A stretch of 9,317 nucleotides of DNA from Clostridium sp. CAG:1013 (GCA_000432995.1 HF972626.1:1-9317), one strand, 5' to 3'; shown: positions 1 through 6,733, numbered from the stretch's first letter. Program-made: numbers and translations. The notes: generated from the sequence alone by a model not told the origin.

Positions 1-1117
1 CACCGCTGTCATCAATGGGGAGAAAGCCGCGGTGGAAGGTGTGAACCCCTTCTATGAGCGCAGTGGCCAGTGGACCACCACCATGACCATCGCCGTCCCG
101 GAAAGCCAGCTGGAAGCGGAACTTTTGGAGATCAGTGTCACCCTGCGTGACCTGACCGGACGAGTGGAAAACAGCGGCGGACCGAATCCGGCCCAGGACC
201 AGGCCATCCCCGGGGAGTTTGAAGCACAGTTTACTCTCACCGTGGACCGAGACCACCAGTTCTCCTTTACCAGCGACGCCCAGAGCAACGGGGCCAAAGT
301 GCTGGCGGTTTCCGGTACTCCCACCCAGACCGTGATCACTGTGGAGAAGCCCTTCTGGGGACTGGGAGACAGCATCGTGGAGTCCCAGACTCCTGCTCAG
401 GGTGAGCCTTACCTGGTGCTGTCTGACGGCACCCAGCTGCGGTACGACTTCACTAGGAGTCAGGAGCTGGGCAGTTATGACTACCAAGCCCAGGAGACTC
501 AGACCGCGGACCTGTACTTCGACGGTCTGCCCGCAGGAGCGGACCAGGCAGTGCTCCGATTCTACGGGGGCTATAACCAGGAGACCGTGCTGGCGGAATT
601 CACCATCCACGTGGAAAGCCAGACCGTAACCCCTTCCGCCACCTATGAGGAAGGCGGTCTGCTGGACCTTTCCAGCCCTTACCGGTATGAGATTCTCCAA
701 AGCAATGTCTACGACCTGGAGGGGAATGGTTTCGCTGTGTCCTCTGTGGTGTTCCGTAATTATGAGACCTACACCAGCAGTGTGTTCTTCTGCGTGCCCC
801 AGGAATGGGCGGAGGCCCGCCTGAAAGTGGAGGTGTACGATGCTCAGGACACCCTGCTGTGGGAAAGCAGTGCCTATAACAGCGATGGCGGCTGGAACGA
901 AGGCTGGCAATCTACCAGCCCAGAGGATTCCCAGCTAGGAAAGCTGGAGCAGGAGGCAGGAGAATCCGGTGAAACGCGGTGGGAGTTTAGCGTTTCCCAG
1001 GAGCTGACCGGCCGGATGGCCGCCATCGGGGAGCAGGTCACCGTAAAGATCCTGGATGAGGACACCGGTGAGATCCTCTTCACAGATACCCAAACGCTGG
1101 ATCAGGTCCAGCGGTAA
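1..1117 (+). CDS. C-terminal part of an unrecognised beta-rich, probably extracytoplasmic protein (5' partial)
   Basis: The reading frame is open from base 2 to the TAA at 1115-1117, so 371 residues are visible and the true start lies outside the window. The GTG at 32 is only an internal codon: the frame continues upstream as TAVINGEKAA, and no Shine-Dalgarno site precedes it. The protein is acidic, has a single cysteine and is rich in alternating Val/Thr/Ser/Tyr stretches such as QTVITVEKPFWG and AEFTIHVESQTVTP, which suggests several beta-sandwich modules. There is no transmembrane segment or sorting signal at the C-terminus, so any export signal or membrane anchor would have to be in the missing N-terminus. 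The overall look resembles the extracytoplasmic regions of clostridial anti-sigma-like or DUF4179-type proteins, but I see no diagnostic motif and do not assign a family. A strong terminator follows 13 bases after the stop, so it is the last gene of its unit. Confidence 0.8.
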   Translation, partial: TAVINGEKAAVEGVNPFYERSGQWTTTMTIAVPESQLEAELLEISVTLRDLTGRVENSGGPNPAQDQAIPGEFEAQFTLTVDRDHQFSFTSDAQSNGAKVLAVSGTPTQTVITVEKPFWGLGDSIVESQTPAQGEPYLVLSDGTQLRYDFTRSQELGSYDYQAQETQTADLYFDGLPAGADQAVLRFYGGYNQETVLAEFTIHVESQTVTPSATYEEGGLLDLSSPYRYEILQSNVYDLEGNGFAVSSVVFRNYETYTSSVFFCVPQEWAEARLKVEVYDAQDTLLWESSAYNSDGGWNEGWQSTSPEDSQLGKLEQEAGESGETRWEFSVSQELTGRMAAIGEQVTVKILDEDTGEILFTDTQTLDQVQR

Positions 1118-1130
1118 CAGCGTAATAACA

Positions 1131-1158
1131 AGACCCCGGGAGACCGGGGTCTTTTTTT
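1131..1158 (+). terminator. Rho-independent terminator of the first gene
   Basis: A perfect 9-bp stem (AGACCCCGG at 1131-1139 with CCGGGGTCT at 1144-1152) closes a GAGA loop, a GNRA-type tetraloop, and runs into seven T residues at 1152-1158. It lies 13 bases after the stop of the upstream gene and separates that unit from the promoter of the next gene. Confidence 0.93.
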
Positions 1159-1162
1159 GTGT

Positions 1163-1187
1163 AAATTTTGAAAATTTTGCTTAAAAA
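1163..1187 (+). promoter_or_regulatory. AT-rich, UP-element-like stretch upstream of the polyphosphate kinase promoter
   Basis: Between the terminator and the -35 region lie only short A and T tracts, including AAATTTTG twice with a 9-base period (1163-1170 and 1172-1179) and an A5 run at 1183-1187. Relative to the predicted transcription start near 1226 this is about -63 to -39, where the RNA polymerase alpha subunit contacts UP elements. The block AAAATTTT followed by AAAA after a short gap resembles the UP consensus. The role is inferred from position and composition. Confidence 0.45.
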
Positions 1188-1190
1188 GTG

Positions 1191-1219
1191 ATGCAATTCA
1201 GCGTAGAAATTGGTATAAT
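1191..1219 (+). promoter_or_regulatory. Extended -10 promoter of the polyphosphate kinase gene
   Basis: A perfect TATAAT at 1214-1219 is preceded by TGG, making an extended -10 (TGnTATAAT). With a 17-base spacer the -35 position reads ATGCAA, a weak match to TTGACA, as is usual when the extended -10 carries the recognition. The predicted transcription start is near 1226, giving a leader of about 40 bases. Confidence 0.75.
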
Positions 1220-1235
1220 AGCGGTATCTACAATC

Positions 1236-1252
1236 TCCGGGACAAGCCCGGA
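1236..1252 (+). promoter_or_regulatory. Small hairpin in the 5' UTR directly before the ribosome binding site
   Basis: TCCGGG (1236-1241) pairs with CCCGGA (1247-1252) across the five-base loop ACAAG. It would lie at about +11 to +27 of the message and ends three bases before the Shine-Dalgarno site at 1256-1262. It could stabilise the 5' end or tune ribosome access. No known riboswitch motif is visible in this short leader. Confidence 0.45.
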
Positions 1253-1267
1253 CACGAGGTGACAGTG

Positions 1268-2737
1268 ATGCTGAAGAATTGGATCCGCCCGGAAAAGCCC
1301 GAGAGTGAGGAATTAAAACAGCGACTGAAGGCCGCTCAGGAGAAACTGAGCGTTCAGCAGATGAAGCTGAAAGAGAAAAAACTGCCGGTGCTGGTGCTCA
1401 TCGAGGGATGGGGCGCCGCAGGGAAAGGCAGCGCCATCGGCCAGATTATCCGCAATATCGACCCCCGATTTTTCAAGGTGTTCTCCATGCCCTCCACCCC
1501 CACGGAGGAGGAGCAGCGCAAGCCTTTTTTGTATCGCTTTTTTGAGAAGATCCCCGAGGCCGGGAAATTCACCTTCCTGGATTCCGGTTGGATGGACCAG
1601 ATCATGACCGAGCGGCTGGACGGCCGTCTGGACGATAAAGCCTACGCCCAGCGGGTGGACAGCGTGAAGCGGTTCGAGCGGTCCCTCACCGACAATGGGT
1701 ATCTGGTGCTGAAATTCTTCTTCCACATCAGCAAGAAGGAGCAGGCCCACCGGATCGAAGCCCTGCTGGCGGACAAGGACACCGCCTGGCGGGTGAGTGA
1801 GGGAGACCAGTGGCAGAACCGCCACTACGACAAGTGTCTGGAAGCCTTCGACCGGTACTTGGACGACACCAACACCCCCAGCGCCCCCTGGTATATCATC
1901 GATTCCAAGTCTAAGAAGTTCGCGGAGCTCCAGGTGATGGAGACCCTGTGCATGGGCATCGAAACAGCCCTCCACAATGAGAGTCTGGCAGTACCCCTGC
2001 TGCAAAACGCCTTCCCCCTGGTGAAGATGCCCAAGCTGAAGGACGTGCCTCTGGACAAAACCATCTCCGACGAGGAATATAAGCGGGAGTTGAAAGAACT
2101 GCAAGCCAAGCTCTCCCAGCTTCACTACCGGCTGTACCGGAAGCGGGTGCCGGTGATCATCGCTTATGAGGGTTGGGACGCCGCCGGCAAGGGAGGCAAT
2201 ATCAAGCGGCTGACGGGTGCCATGGATCCCAGAGGCTTCGAGGTGCACCCCATCGCCAGCCCGGAGCCCCACGAGAAGGCCCGGCATTACCTGTGGCGGT
2301 TCTGGACCCGCCTGCCCAAAACGGGCCATATTGCCATTTTCGACCGCACCTGGTACGGCCGGGTCATGGTGGAGCGGCTGGAAGGGTTCTGTTCCGAGAA
2401 TGACTGGCAGCGGGCCTACTATGAGATGAACGAGTTCGAGCAGGAGCTCCACAACTGGGGCGCTGTTATTTTGAAATTCTGGGTGCAGATCGACAAGGAC
2501 ACCCAGCTGGAACGCTTTACCGAGCGTCAGAACACCCCCTCCAAGCAGTGGAAGATCACCGACGAGGACTGGCGCAACCGGGAAAAGTGGGACCAGTACG
2601 AGCAGGCCATCGACGAGATGCTGCAAAAGACCAGCACCACTTACGCTCCCTGGCACATTTTGGAATCCGTGGACAAGAAGTATGCCCGGATCAAGGCCTT
2701 GAAGATCGTCATTGACGCTTTGGAGAAAGCTCTGTAA
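1268..2737 (+). CDS. pap: Polyphosphate:AMP phosphotransferase (PPK2 class II, tandem domains)
   Basis: This cytoplasmic enzyme is expected to move a phosphate from inorganic polyphosphate to AMP, giving ADP. The protein has 489 residues, the usual length for two fused PPK2 domains. Domain 1 (about 20-235) has the P-loop GWGAAGKGS at 47-55 but a divergent second motif, FLDSGWMDQIMTERLDG (103-119). Domain 2 (about 275-485) has the full family signatures: P-loop EGWDAAGKGG (301-310), lid segment HEKARHYLWRFW (335-346) and Walker B IFDRTWYGRVMVERLEGF (357-374). By comparison with class II enzymes, domain 2 is probably the catalytic one and domain 1 structural. I chose ATG 1268 because GAGGTGA at 1256-1262, an exact anti-SD match, lies five bases upstream; the in-frame GTG at 1259 falls inside that site. 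The gene is monocistronic, with its own promoter and terminator and no ppk1 or ppx nearby. Family assignment is firm; AMP rather than ADP preference rests on the tandem architecture. Confidence 0.94.
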   Translation: MLKNWIRPEKPESEELKQRLKAAQEKLSVQQMKLKEKKLPVLVLIEGWGAAGKGSAIGQIIRNIDPRFFKVFSMPSTPTEEEQRKPFLYRFFEKIPEAGKFTFLDSGWMDQIMTERLDGRLDDKAYAQRVDSVKRFERSLTDNGYLVLKFFFHISKKEQAHRIEALLADKDTAWRVSEGDQWQNRHYDKCLEAFDRYLDDTNTPSAPWYIIDSKSKKFAELQVMETLCMGIETALHNESLAVPLLQNAFPLVKMPKLKDVPLDKTISDEEYKRELKELQAKLSQLHYRLYRKRVPVIIAYEGWDAAGKGGNIKRLTGAMDPRGFEVHPIASPEPHEKARHYLWRFWTRLPKTGHIAIFDRTWYGRVMVERLEGFCSENDWQRAYYEMNEFEQELHNWGAVILKFWVQIDKDTQLERFTERQNTPSKQWKITDEDWRNREKWDQYEQAIDEMLQKTSTTYAPWHILESVDKKYARIKALKIVIDALEKAL

Positions 2738-2742
2738 CAGAC

Positions 2743-2780
2743 AAAAACGGCTGCCGCCCACATGGCGGAAGCCGTTTTTT
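2743..2780. terminator. Bidirectional terminator between convergent ppk2 and proC
   Basis: AAAAACGGCT (2743-2752) pairs with AGCCG plus T5 (2770-2779), then after one G-A mismatch CCGCC (2754-2758) pairs with GGCGG (2764-2768) around the loop CACAT. The + strand ends in T6 and the - strand in T5, so it can stop transcripts from both sides. It starts 5 bases after the ppk2 stop and ends 14 bases from the proC stop. Confidence 0.92.
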
Positions 2781-2793
2781 ATGTTCGGAAAGT

Positions 2794-3588
2794 TTAGGAA
2801 GTGCGGCCTTCCAGCACCGCAGTGATAGCGTCGGTGACGGCGCCTCGGAAGCCTCGCCGTTCCAGAGCCGCCACGCCTTTGATGGTGGTTCCGCCGGGGG
2901 AGCACACAGCGTCCTTCATGGCGCCGGGATGCTGTCCTGTGGTCAGGTGGAGCTTGCCCGTGCCTGCCAGCATCTGGGCTGCCAGCCGGTAGGAAAGGTC
3001 ACGAGGCAAGCCGTGGAGCACTCCCGCGTCGCCCAGAGCCTCCAGGAACATGGCAGCGTAGGCGGGACCGCATCCGCTGAGGGTCCCGGCGGCGTTCATC
3101 TGGGAGGCGGTTACCGTCTCCACGGAACCCAGCAGGGAGAACAGCTCCTTCACCTGGGACAGCTCCTCCTCTGTCAGGGAATGATCCTGTTCCAGCAGGA
3201 CCACGCCTTCGCCCACTGCCACTGGGGTGTTGGGCATGGTGCTCAGGTGGTGGACGCCTTGGGGGAGGACCTCCTCAAACCGGGTGAACAGCCATCCTGC
3301 CGCCACAGAGAGAAGCACTTTTCCAGTGAGCTTGTCCTTCAGGGGGGAGAGCACCTCCTCAATGAGATAGGGCTTCACCGCCAGAATGAGGATGTCCGAC
3401 TGTTCCAGCACCTGAAGGCTGTCCTCGCAGGGGACGATCCCCAGTTCCTCCGCTGTCTGACGCAGCTTGTCCCAACGCTTGGCGCAGGCGAAGATCTTCC
3501 CGCCTTCCACGCCGCCTCTCAGAAATCCCTTGGCCATGGCCTGAGCCATGTTGCCAAAGCCGATAAATCCAACGGTTTTCCCTGTCAT
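2794..3588 (-). CDS. proC: Pyrroline-5-carboxylate reductase
   Basis: Catalyses the last step of proline synthesis in the cytoplasm, reducing 1-pyrroline-5-carboxylate to L-proline with NAD(P)H. At 264 residues it has the usual family length. The N-terminal Rossmann fold opens with VGFIGFGNMAQAMAKG (6-21), the glycine-rich nucleotide-binding motif. Typical blocks follow: VKPYLIEEVL (71-80), MPNTPVAVGEG (118-128) and SGCGPAYAAMFLEAL (171-185). The C-terminal signature DAVCSPGGTTIKGVAALE (226-243) matches the P5CR pattern for the dimer/active-site region. The ATG at 3588 is preceded by AAAGGTG (3598-3604), nine bases away. proA and proB are not in the window. The gene is transcribed alone, divergent from the LTA-synthase gene and convergent with ppk2. 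No truncation or unusual residue is seen at conserved positions. Confidence 0.96.
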   Translation of the reverse strand: MTGKTVGFIGFGNMAQAMAKGFLRGGVEGGKIFACAKRWDKLRQTAEELGIVPCEDSLQVLEQSDILILAVKPYLIEEVLSPLKDKLTGKVLLSVAAGWLFTRFEEVLPQGVHHLSTMPNTPVAVGEGVVLLEQDHSLTEEELSQVKELFSLLGSVETVTASQMNAAGTLSGCGPAYAAMFLEALGDAGVLHGLPRDLSYRLAAQMLAGTGKLHLTTGQHPGAMKDAVCSPGGTTIKGVAALERRGFRGAVTDAITAVLEGRTS

Positions 3589-3625
3589 GTGGGATCACAC
3601 CTTTCCTGTTCTCAAGTTAAGTCTA

Positions 3626-3654
3626 ATCATATCACAAAACCGCCCGGGAAAAAA
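3626..3654 (-). promoter_or_regulatory. Extended -10 promoter of proC
   Basis: On the - strand, TATGAT (3631 to 3626) is preceded by TGA, giving an extended -10. The -35 position, 17 bases further upstream, is only a T-rich stretch (TTTTTT), so recognition would rely on the extended -10. The predicted start is near 3619, about 30 bases before the ATG. Confidence 0.6.
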
Positions 3655-3698
3655 GCCGTGTTTTTCAGGAGAAAAAAGTCAGGTTCCTTGCGGTTTTT
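3636..3698. promoter_or_regulatory. Regularly spaced A/T tracts and an 8-bp inverted repeat between the divergent promoters
   Basis: The stretch has A6 at 3649-3654, T5 at 3661-3665, A6 at 3672-3677 and T5 at 3694-3698. Their centres lie 11.5, 11.5 and 21.5 bases apart, close to helical repeats, which favours intrinsic DNA curvature. AAAACCGC (3636-3643) recurs inverted as GCGGTTTT (3690-3697). The spacing is seen directly; any role in bending or repressor looping is inference. Confidence 0.4.
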
Positions 3699-3716
3699 CT
3701 TTAGATGTGCTATGAT
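3688..3716 (+). promoter_or_regulatory. Promoter of the LTA-synthase-family gene
   Basis: TTGCGG (3688-3693), a 17-base spacer, and TATGAT (3711-3716) preceded by TGC form an extended -10 promoter. The predicted start is near 3723, giving a leader of about 30 bases. Because this promoter overlaps the in-frame ATG at 3705, it also rules that codon out as the gene start. Confidence 0.72.
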
Positions 3717-3752
3717 TTAACGGATATTTTACACAACAAGAAGGTATTTTTT

Positions 3753-5663
3753 ATGACCGAAAAACTCTCTCTGGCCCAGCGCTGGAAAGATCTGCGGGCA
3801 AGGTTGGCCCCAGCCAGTTTGCCCCTTTGCTTCGCGGGGCTGTTTTTATTTGACGGGGCTCTGCGGTATTTTTACCGGTTTGCAGGCAGCACCCGCTTTT
3901 TGGACCCCAGAGCGTTTCTTTTCACCGGTGCCTGGTGTTTGGCGCTGACGGCTGTCTGTGCCCTGCTTCCCCGGCTGGGACGGAGGATCCTCATGGGCGT
4001 GTACGCCCTATTTTTTGGGTTCCTTTGCCTGCTCCATGGGGTGATGTTCAACATCTTCGGGAAAATGTTCAGCTTTTCCGACACCAATTTCGCCGGAGAC
4101 GGCGCCCGGTTTTTCAGCTGGTCCTATTTCAACCTGCGCAAGGCTTACCTGCTCTGTATTTTCCTGGCAGTGGCCTGCCTGGTCCTGGGAGCGGTGCTGG
4201 CGGGGAAACCCAAGGGAGGACGGCGCTGGTGGCTCATTCGGGGCGGCGCTGCCGGGGGTGCGGTGATTCTCTCGGCGGTGTGCATCCTGCTCACTCACAA
4301 TTCCCTCCTGCCCAAGGAGGACACCATGTGGTGGGGGAACACCTTCGATCCCAGCAGTGAGGAGCAGGCCTACAAGGAGTTTACCGATTCCAACCGGAAC
4401 CTGATGATCACCGGCCTGTACCAGTACACGGTGCGGGACTTTGTGGTTTCTTTCGGTCTGGGAGGAGACCCGGTGGAGCTGGACCAGCTGGACCAGTACT
4501 ATGAGGAGCGGGCCCAGGAGGTCAGCGGCGAAAACGAAATGACCGGTGTTTTTGAGGACAAGAGCTTGATCATGGTGATGCTGGAATCCATTGACACCTG
4601 GCTTATCACACCGGAGTACATGCCCAACCTGTACGCGCTTCAGCAGGAGGGCACCGATTTTGTGAATCATTACACGCCTCTGTTTCTTTCGGCAGGCACC
4701 TTTAATACGGAGTTCATTTCTCAGACGGGTTTGGTTCCCTCGGTGACGGGCCTGTCCAGCAGCGTGTATTCCACAAACAGCTTCCCCTATTCTCTGGCTC
4801 ATCTTTTTGCCGGGGAGGGGTATACGGTCAATTCCTTCCACTCCGCCAGCCCGGACATTTACAGCCGAGGCAGCGTCCACACCAATCTGGGATTCGAGGC
4901 CTACAACAACGCGTCCGTTCTGGGTATGGACGATTACATGCTGGACAGCCAGTTGTTAAACGGCTATGACCTGATTGTACCAGAGGGGCAGTTTTTCAGT
5001 TATATCATTACCTATTCCGGCCATGGGCCCTATACCGACGAGTTGAGCAATATTTCTGATCCCCATCTGGAAGCCGCCCAGGAGGCGGTGGCCAAGTCCG
5101 GAGTGACGGGCAGCGACACCAATATGGAGGAATACACTCTGGCAGTGGCCCACGCAATGGAGACCGATCAATTTGTGGGCGAGCTGGTGGAGCAGCTGGA
5201 AGCCGACGGACGGCTGGACGATACGGTGCTGCTGTTCTACACCGACCACTATGGCAAGTACATGACAGACCGGTCCTTCCTCTGCCAGCTGAAAGGGGTG
5301 GGGGAGAGCAGCCCGGATCTGTACCGGACCCCCTGCTTCTTCTACGCGAAAGGGGAGGAGCCCAGAAAAGTGGAGAAATACGTCTCCGCTGTGGATCTGG
5401 CCCCCACCATTGCCAACTTGTTCAATCTTCCCGCGAAATATGAGTATTACGTAGGGGATGACATGTTTGGTGATAAAGGCGGGGTGGTATTCTTCCCCAA
5501 TTCCGCCTGGTATAACGGGGAGATCTACTATTCCAGCGACTACCAAGGAGAAGTGACCCAAGAGATCCAGGAGATCTCTGCCGAGGTGAGCCGCCGGGAG
5601 CAGGCTTCCTTCGACACCTTGAAAAGCGACTATTTTGCCCATCGCCAGGAGGAGGACTCCTGA
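3753..5663 (+). CDS. LTA-synthase-family membrane phosphoglycerol transferase (sulfatase/alkaline phosphatase superfamily)
   Basis: The protein has 636 residues, close to the length of Staphylococcus aureus LtaS. Five hydrophobic segments (about 22-45, 55-73, 78-101, 131-150 and 159-181) form the membrane domain. A long linker leads to an outward-facing sulfatase-fold domain (about 268-600). The LtaS metal and catalytic residues can be placed: Glu278 in VMLES, nucleophile Thr316 in SAGTFNTEF, Asp498-His499 in TDHYGKY and substrate-side His424 in YSGHGPY. The likely reaction is transfer of glycerol phosphate from phosphatidylglycerol to a growing lipoteichoic acid chain or its glycolipid primer; which of these, or another phosphoglycerol acceptor, cannot be told from sequence. 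I chose ATG 3753 because AAGAAGG (3738-3744) lies eight bases upstream; ATG 3705 lies within the promoter and has no such site. No signal-peptidase AXA site is obvious right after the last TM segment. The gene is monocistronic. Confidence 0.9.
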   Translation: MTEKLSLAQRWKDLRARLAPASLPLCFAGLFLFDGALRYFYRFAGSTRFLDPRAFLFTGAWCLALTAVCALLPRLGRRILMGVYALFFGFLCLLHGVMFNIFGKMFSFSDTNFAGDGARFFSWSYFNLRKAYLLCIFLAVACLVLGAVLAGKPKGGRRWWLIRGGAAGGAVILSAVCILLTHNSLLPKEDTMWWGNTFDPSSEEQAYKEFTDSNRNLMITGLYQYTVRDFVVSFGLGGDPVELDQLDQYYEERAQEVSGENEMTGVFEDKSLIMVMLESIDTWLITPEYMPNLYALQQEGTDFVNHYTPLFLSAGTFNTEFISQTGLVPSVTGLSSSVYSTNSFPYSLAHLFAGEGYTVNSFHSASPDIYSRGSVHTNLGFEAYNNASVLGMDDYMLDSQLLNGYDLIVPEGQFFSYIITYSGHGPYTDELSNISDPHLEAAQEAVAKSGVTGSDTNMEEYTLAVAHAMETDQFVGELVEQLEADGRLDDTVLLFYTDHYGKYMTDRSFLCQLKGVGESSPDLYRTPCFFYAKGEEPRKVEKYVSAVDLAPTIANLFNLPAKYEYYVGDDMFGDKGGVVFFPNSAWYNGEIYYSSDYQGEVTQEIQEISAEVSRREQASFDTLKSDYFAHRQEEDS

Positions 5664-5668
5664 CCTAC

Positions 5669-5704
5669 AAAAAATGCCCGGAGACTAAGCGCTCCGGGCA
5701 TTTT
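5669..5704. terminator. Bidirectional terminator between convergent LTA-synthase gene and ansA
   Basis: A perfect 13-bp stem joins AAAATGCCCGGAG (5671-5683) and CTCCGGGCATTTT (5692-5704) around an eight-base loop. The A6 run at 5669-5674 gives T6 to - strand transcripts, and the + strand ends in T4 with a further T6 run at 5709-5714. It begins five bases after the upstream stop codon and serves both genes. Confidence 0.93.
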
Positions 5705-5755
5705 CAGCTTTTTTCGGGTTTTCTCCGCTGCCAAACCGGGCGGACAGAAAACAAA

Positions 5756-6733
5756 TCAAAACAGCAAGTCGTAGTTGACGGTCTCGCAGAATAGCCGGCG
5801 GATCTCCTGAGGGTCACTGGTCTGGCCCAGTACCCACATCAGTTTGGTCACGGTGGCTTCCAGAGTCATGTCATAGGTCTCCAGCAGACGATACCGCTCC
5901 TTTACCCGATGGCCCACCTGGTACACGGAAAGATCACTGCCCTCCTGGGGCACCTGGGTAGCCATGATGACGGTTTTGCCTTGGCGGATCAGCTTGTCCA
6001 GCTCTTCCAGATACACATCCGGGATACCGCCCACTCCGTAGCTCTCAATAATGAGCCCGTCGCACAGCTGTCCAGCAGCGGCAAAAGCGGCAGGATCCAT
6101 GCCGGGAGTGAGTTTCAACAGGAACACCCGGCTGTTCAAATTGTGGTAGAATACAGGGTCCCCAGTCTCGGACCAGGGAATGTACCGTACCACCCGGCTC
6201 TCGTGGACGGAAGCCAGGTCCGGGAAATTCAAACTGGTGAAGGCGTTGTAGCTTTTGGTCCGGGACTTGCGGGCCCGGGTGCCGGCGATGACGTGGCTGC
6301 CAAACACGATGCACACCCCGCTCTCACCGGAGCAGGCATAGCGCAGGGAGTCCAGCAGATTAGTCTTGGCGTCGGTGGTGTCCTCGTCGATGGACCTTTG
6401 GGCGCCGGTGAGCACAATGGGCTTCCGGGTGTGCTGGATGAGATAGGAGAGGGCCGCAGCGGTGTAAGCCAGGGTGTCAGTGCCGTGGCAGAGAACAAAA
6501 CCGTCGTATTGGTCATAGCGCTCCTCAATGAGCTTGGCCAACAGGAGCCAGTGCTCTGGGCGGATGTTGGTGGAGTCCAAATTGAGGGGCTGGATGGTGT
6601 CAATAGAGCAGAGAGAAGCGGCATCGGGGACATAGCCCAGCAGCTCCTGAGGGGACAGTTGAGGGGTGAGTCCTTGGTCGGTTTTTCGGGAAGCGATGGT
6701 GCCTCCGGTAGCAATAAGCAAAATGTGTTTCAT
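5756..6733 (-). CDS. ansA: Type I (cytosolic) L-asparaginase
   Basis: Hydrolyses L-asparagine to L-aspartate and ammonia. The 325-residue protein starts MKHILLIATGGTIAS with no signal peptide, as in cytosolic AnsA-type enzymes. Both active-site signatures are present: ATGGTIAS (8-15) with nucleophile Thr12, and LCHGTDTLAYTAA (81-93) with the Thr85-Asp86 pair, plus the partner Lys123 in TDAKTN and the substrate-side DSTNIRPEHW (53-62). The C-terminal YDMTLEATVTKLMWVLG (287-303) is typical of type I. I placed the start at 6733 because the family begins here and GGAG (6746 to 6743) lies nine bases upstream. The frame stays open for 82 more codons upstream, to an ATG at 6979, but that extension translates hairpin repeats and matches nothing in the family. 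A bidirectional terminator lies beyond the stop. The nearest convincing promoter is about 300 bases upstream, across a hairpin-rich region. Confidence 0.95.
   Translation of the reverse strand: MKHILLIATGGTIASRKTDQGLTPQLSPQELLGYVPDAASLCSIDTIQPLNLDSTNIRPEHWLLLAKLIEERYDQYDGFVLCHGTDTLAYTAAALSYLIQHTRKPIVLTGAQRSIDEDTTDAKTNLLDSLRYACSGESGVCIVFGSHVIAGTRARKSRTKSYNAFTSLNFPDLASVHESRVVRYIPWSETGDPVFYHNLNSRVFLLKLTPGMDPAAFAAAGQLCDGLIIESYGVGGIPDVYLEELDKLIRQGKTVIMATQVPQEGSDLSVYQVGHRVKERYRLLETYDMTLEATVTKLMWVLGQTSDPQEIRRLFCETVNYDLLF

Noticed and set aside
1313..2905. Long open frame (530 codons) on the - strand opposite ppk2
   Set aside because: It is the antisense of a well-conserved PPK2 gene in GC-rich DNA, runs into the 3' end of proC, has low-complexity Gly/Leu/Val/His composition and no family motif.
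3705..3752. ATG at 3705 as the start of the LTA-synthase gene
   Set aside because: It overlaps the promoter and lies upstream of the predicted transcription start, with no Shine-Dalgarno site; ATG 3753 has AAGAAGG eight bases upstream.
4008..4880. 290-codon open frame on the - strand inside the LTA-synthase gene
   Set aside because: Shadow of the + strand gene, which has conserved catalytic motifs; no motif or convincing context of its own.
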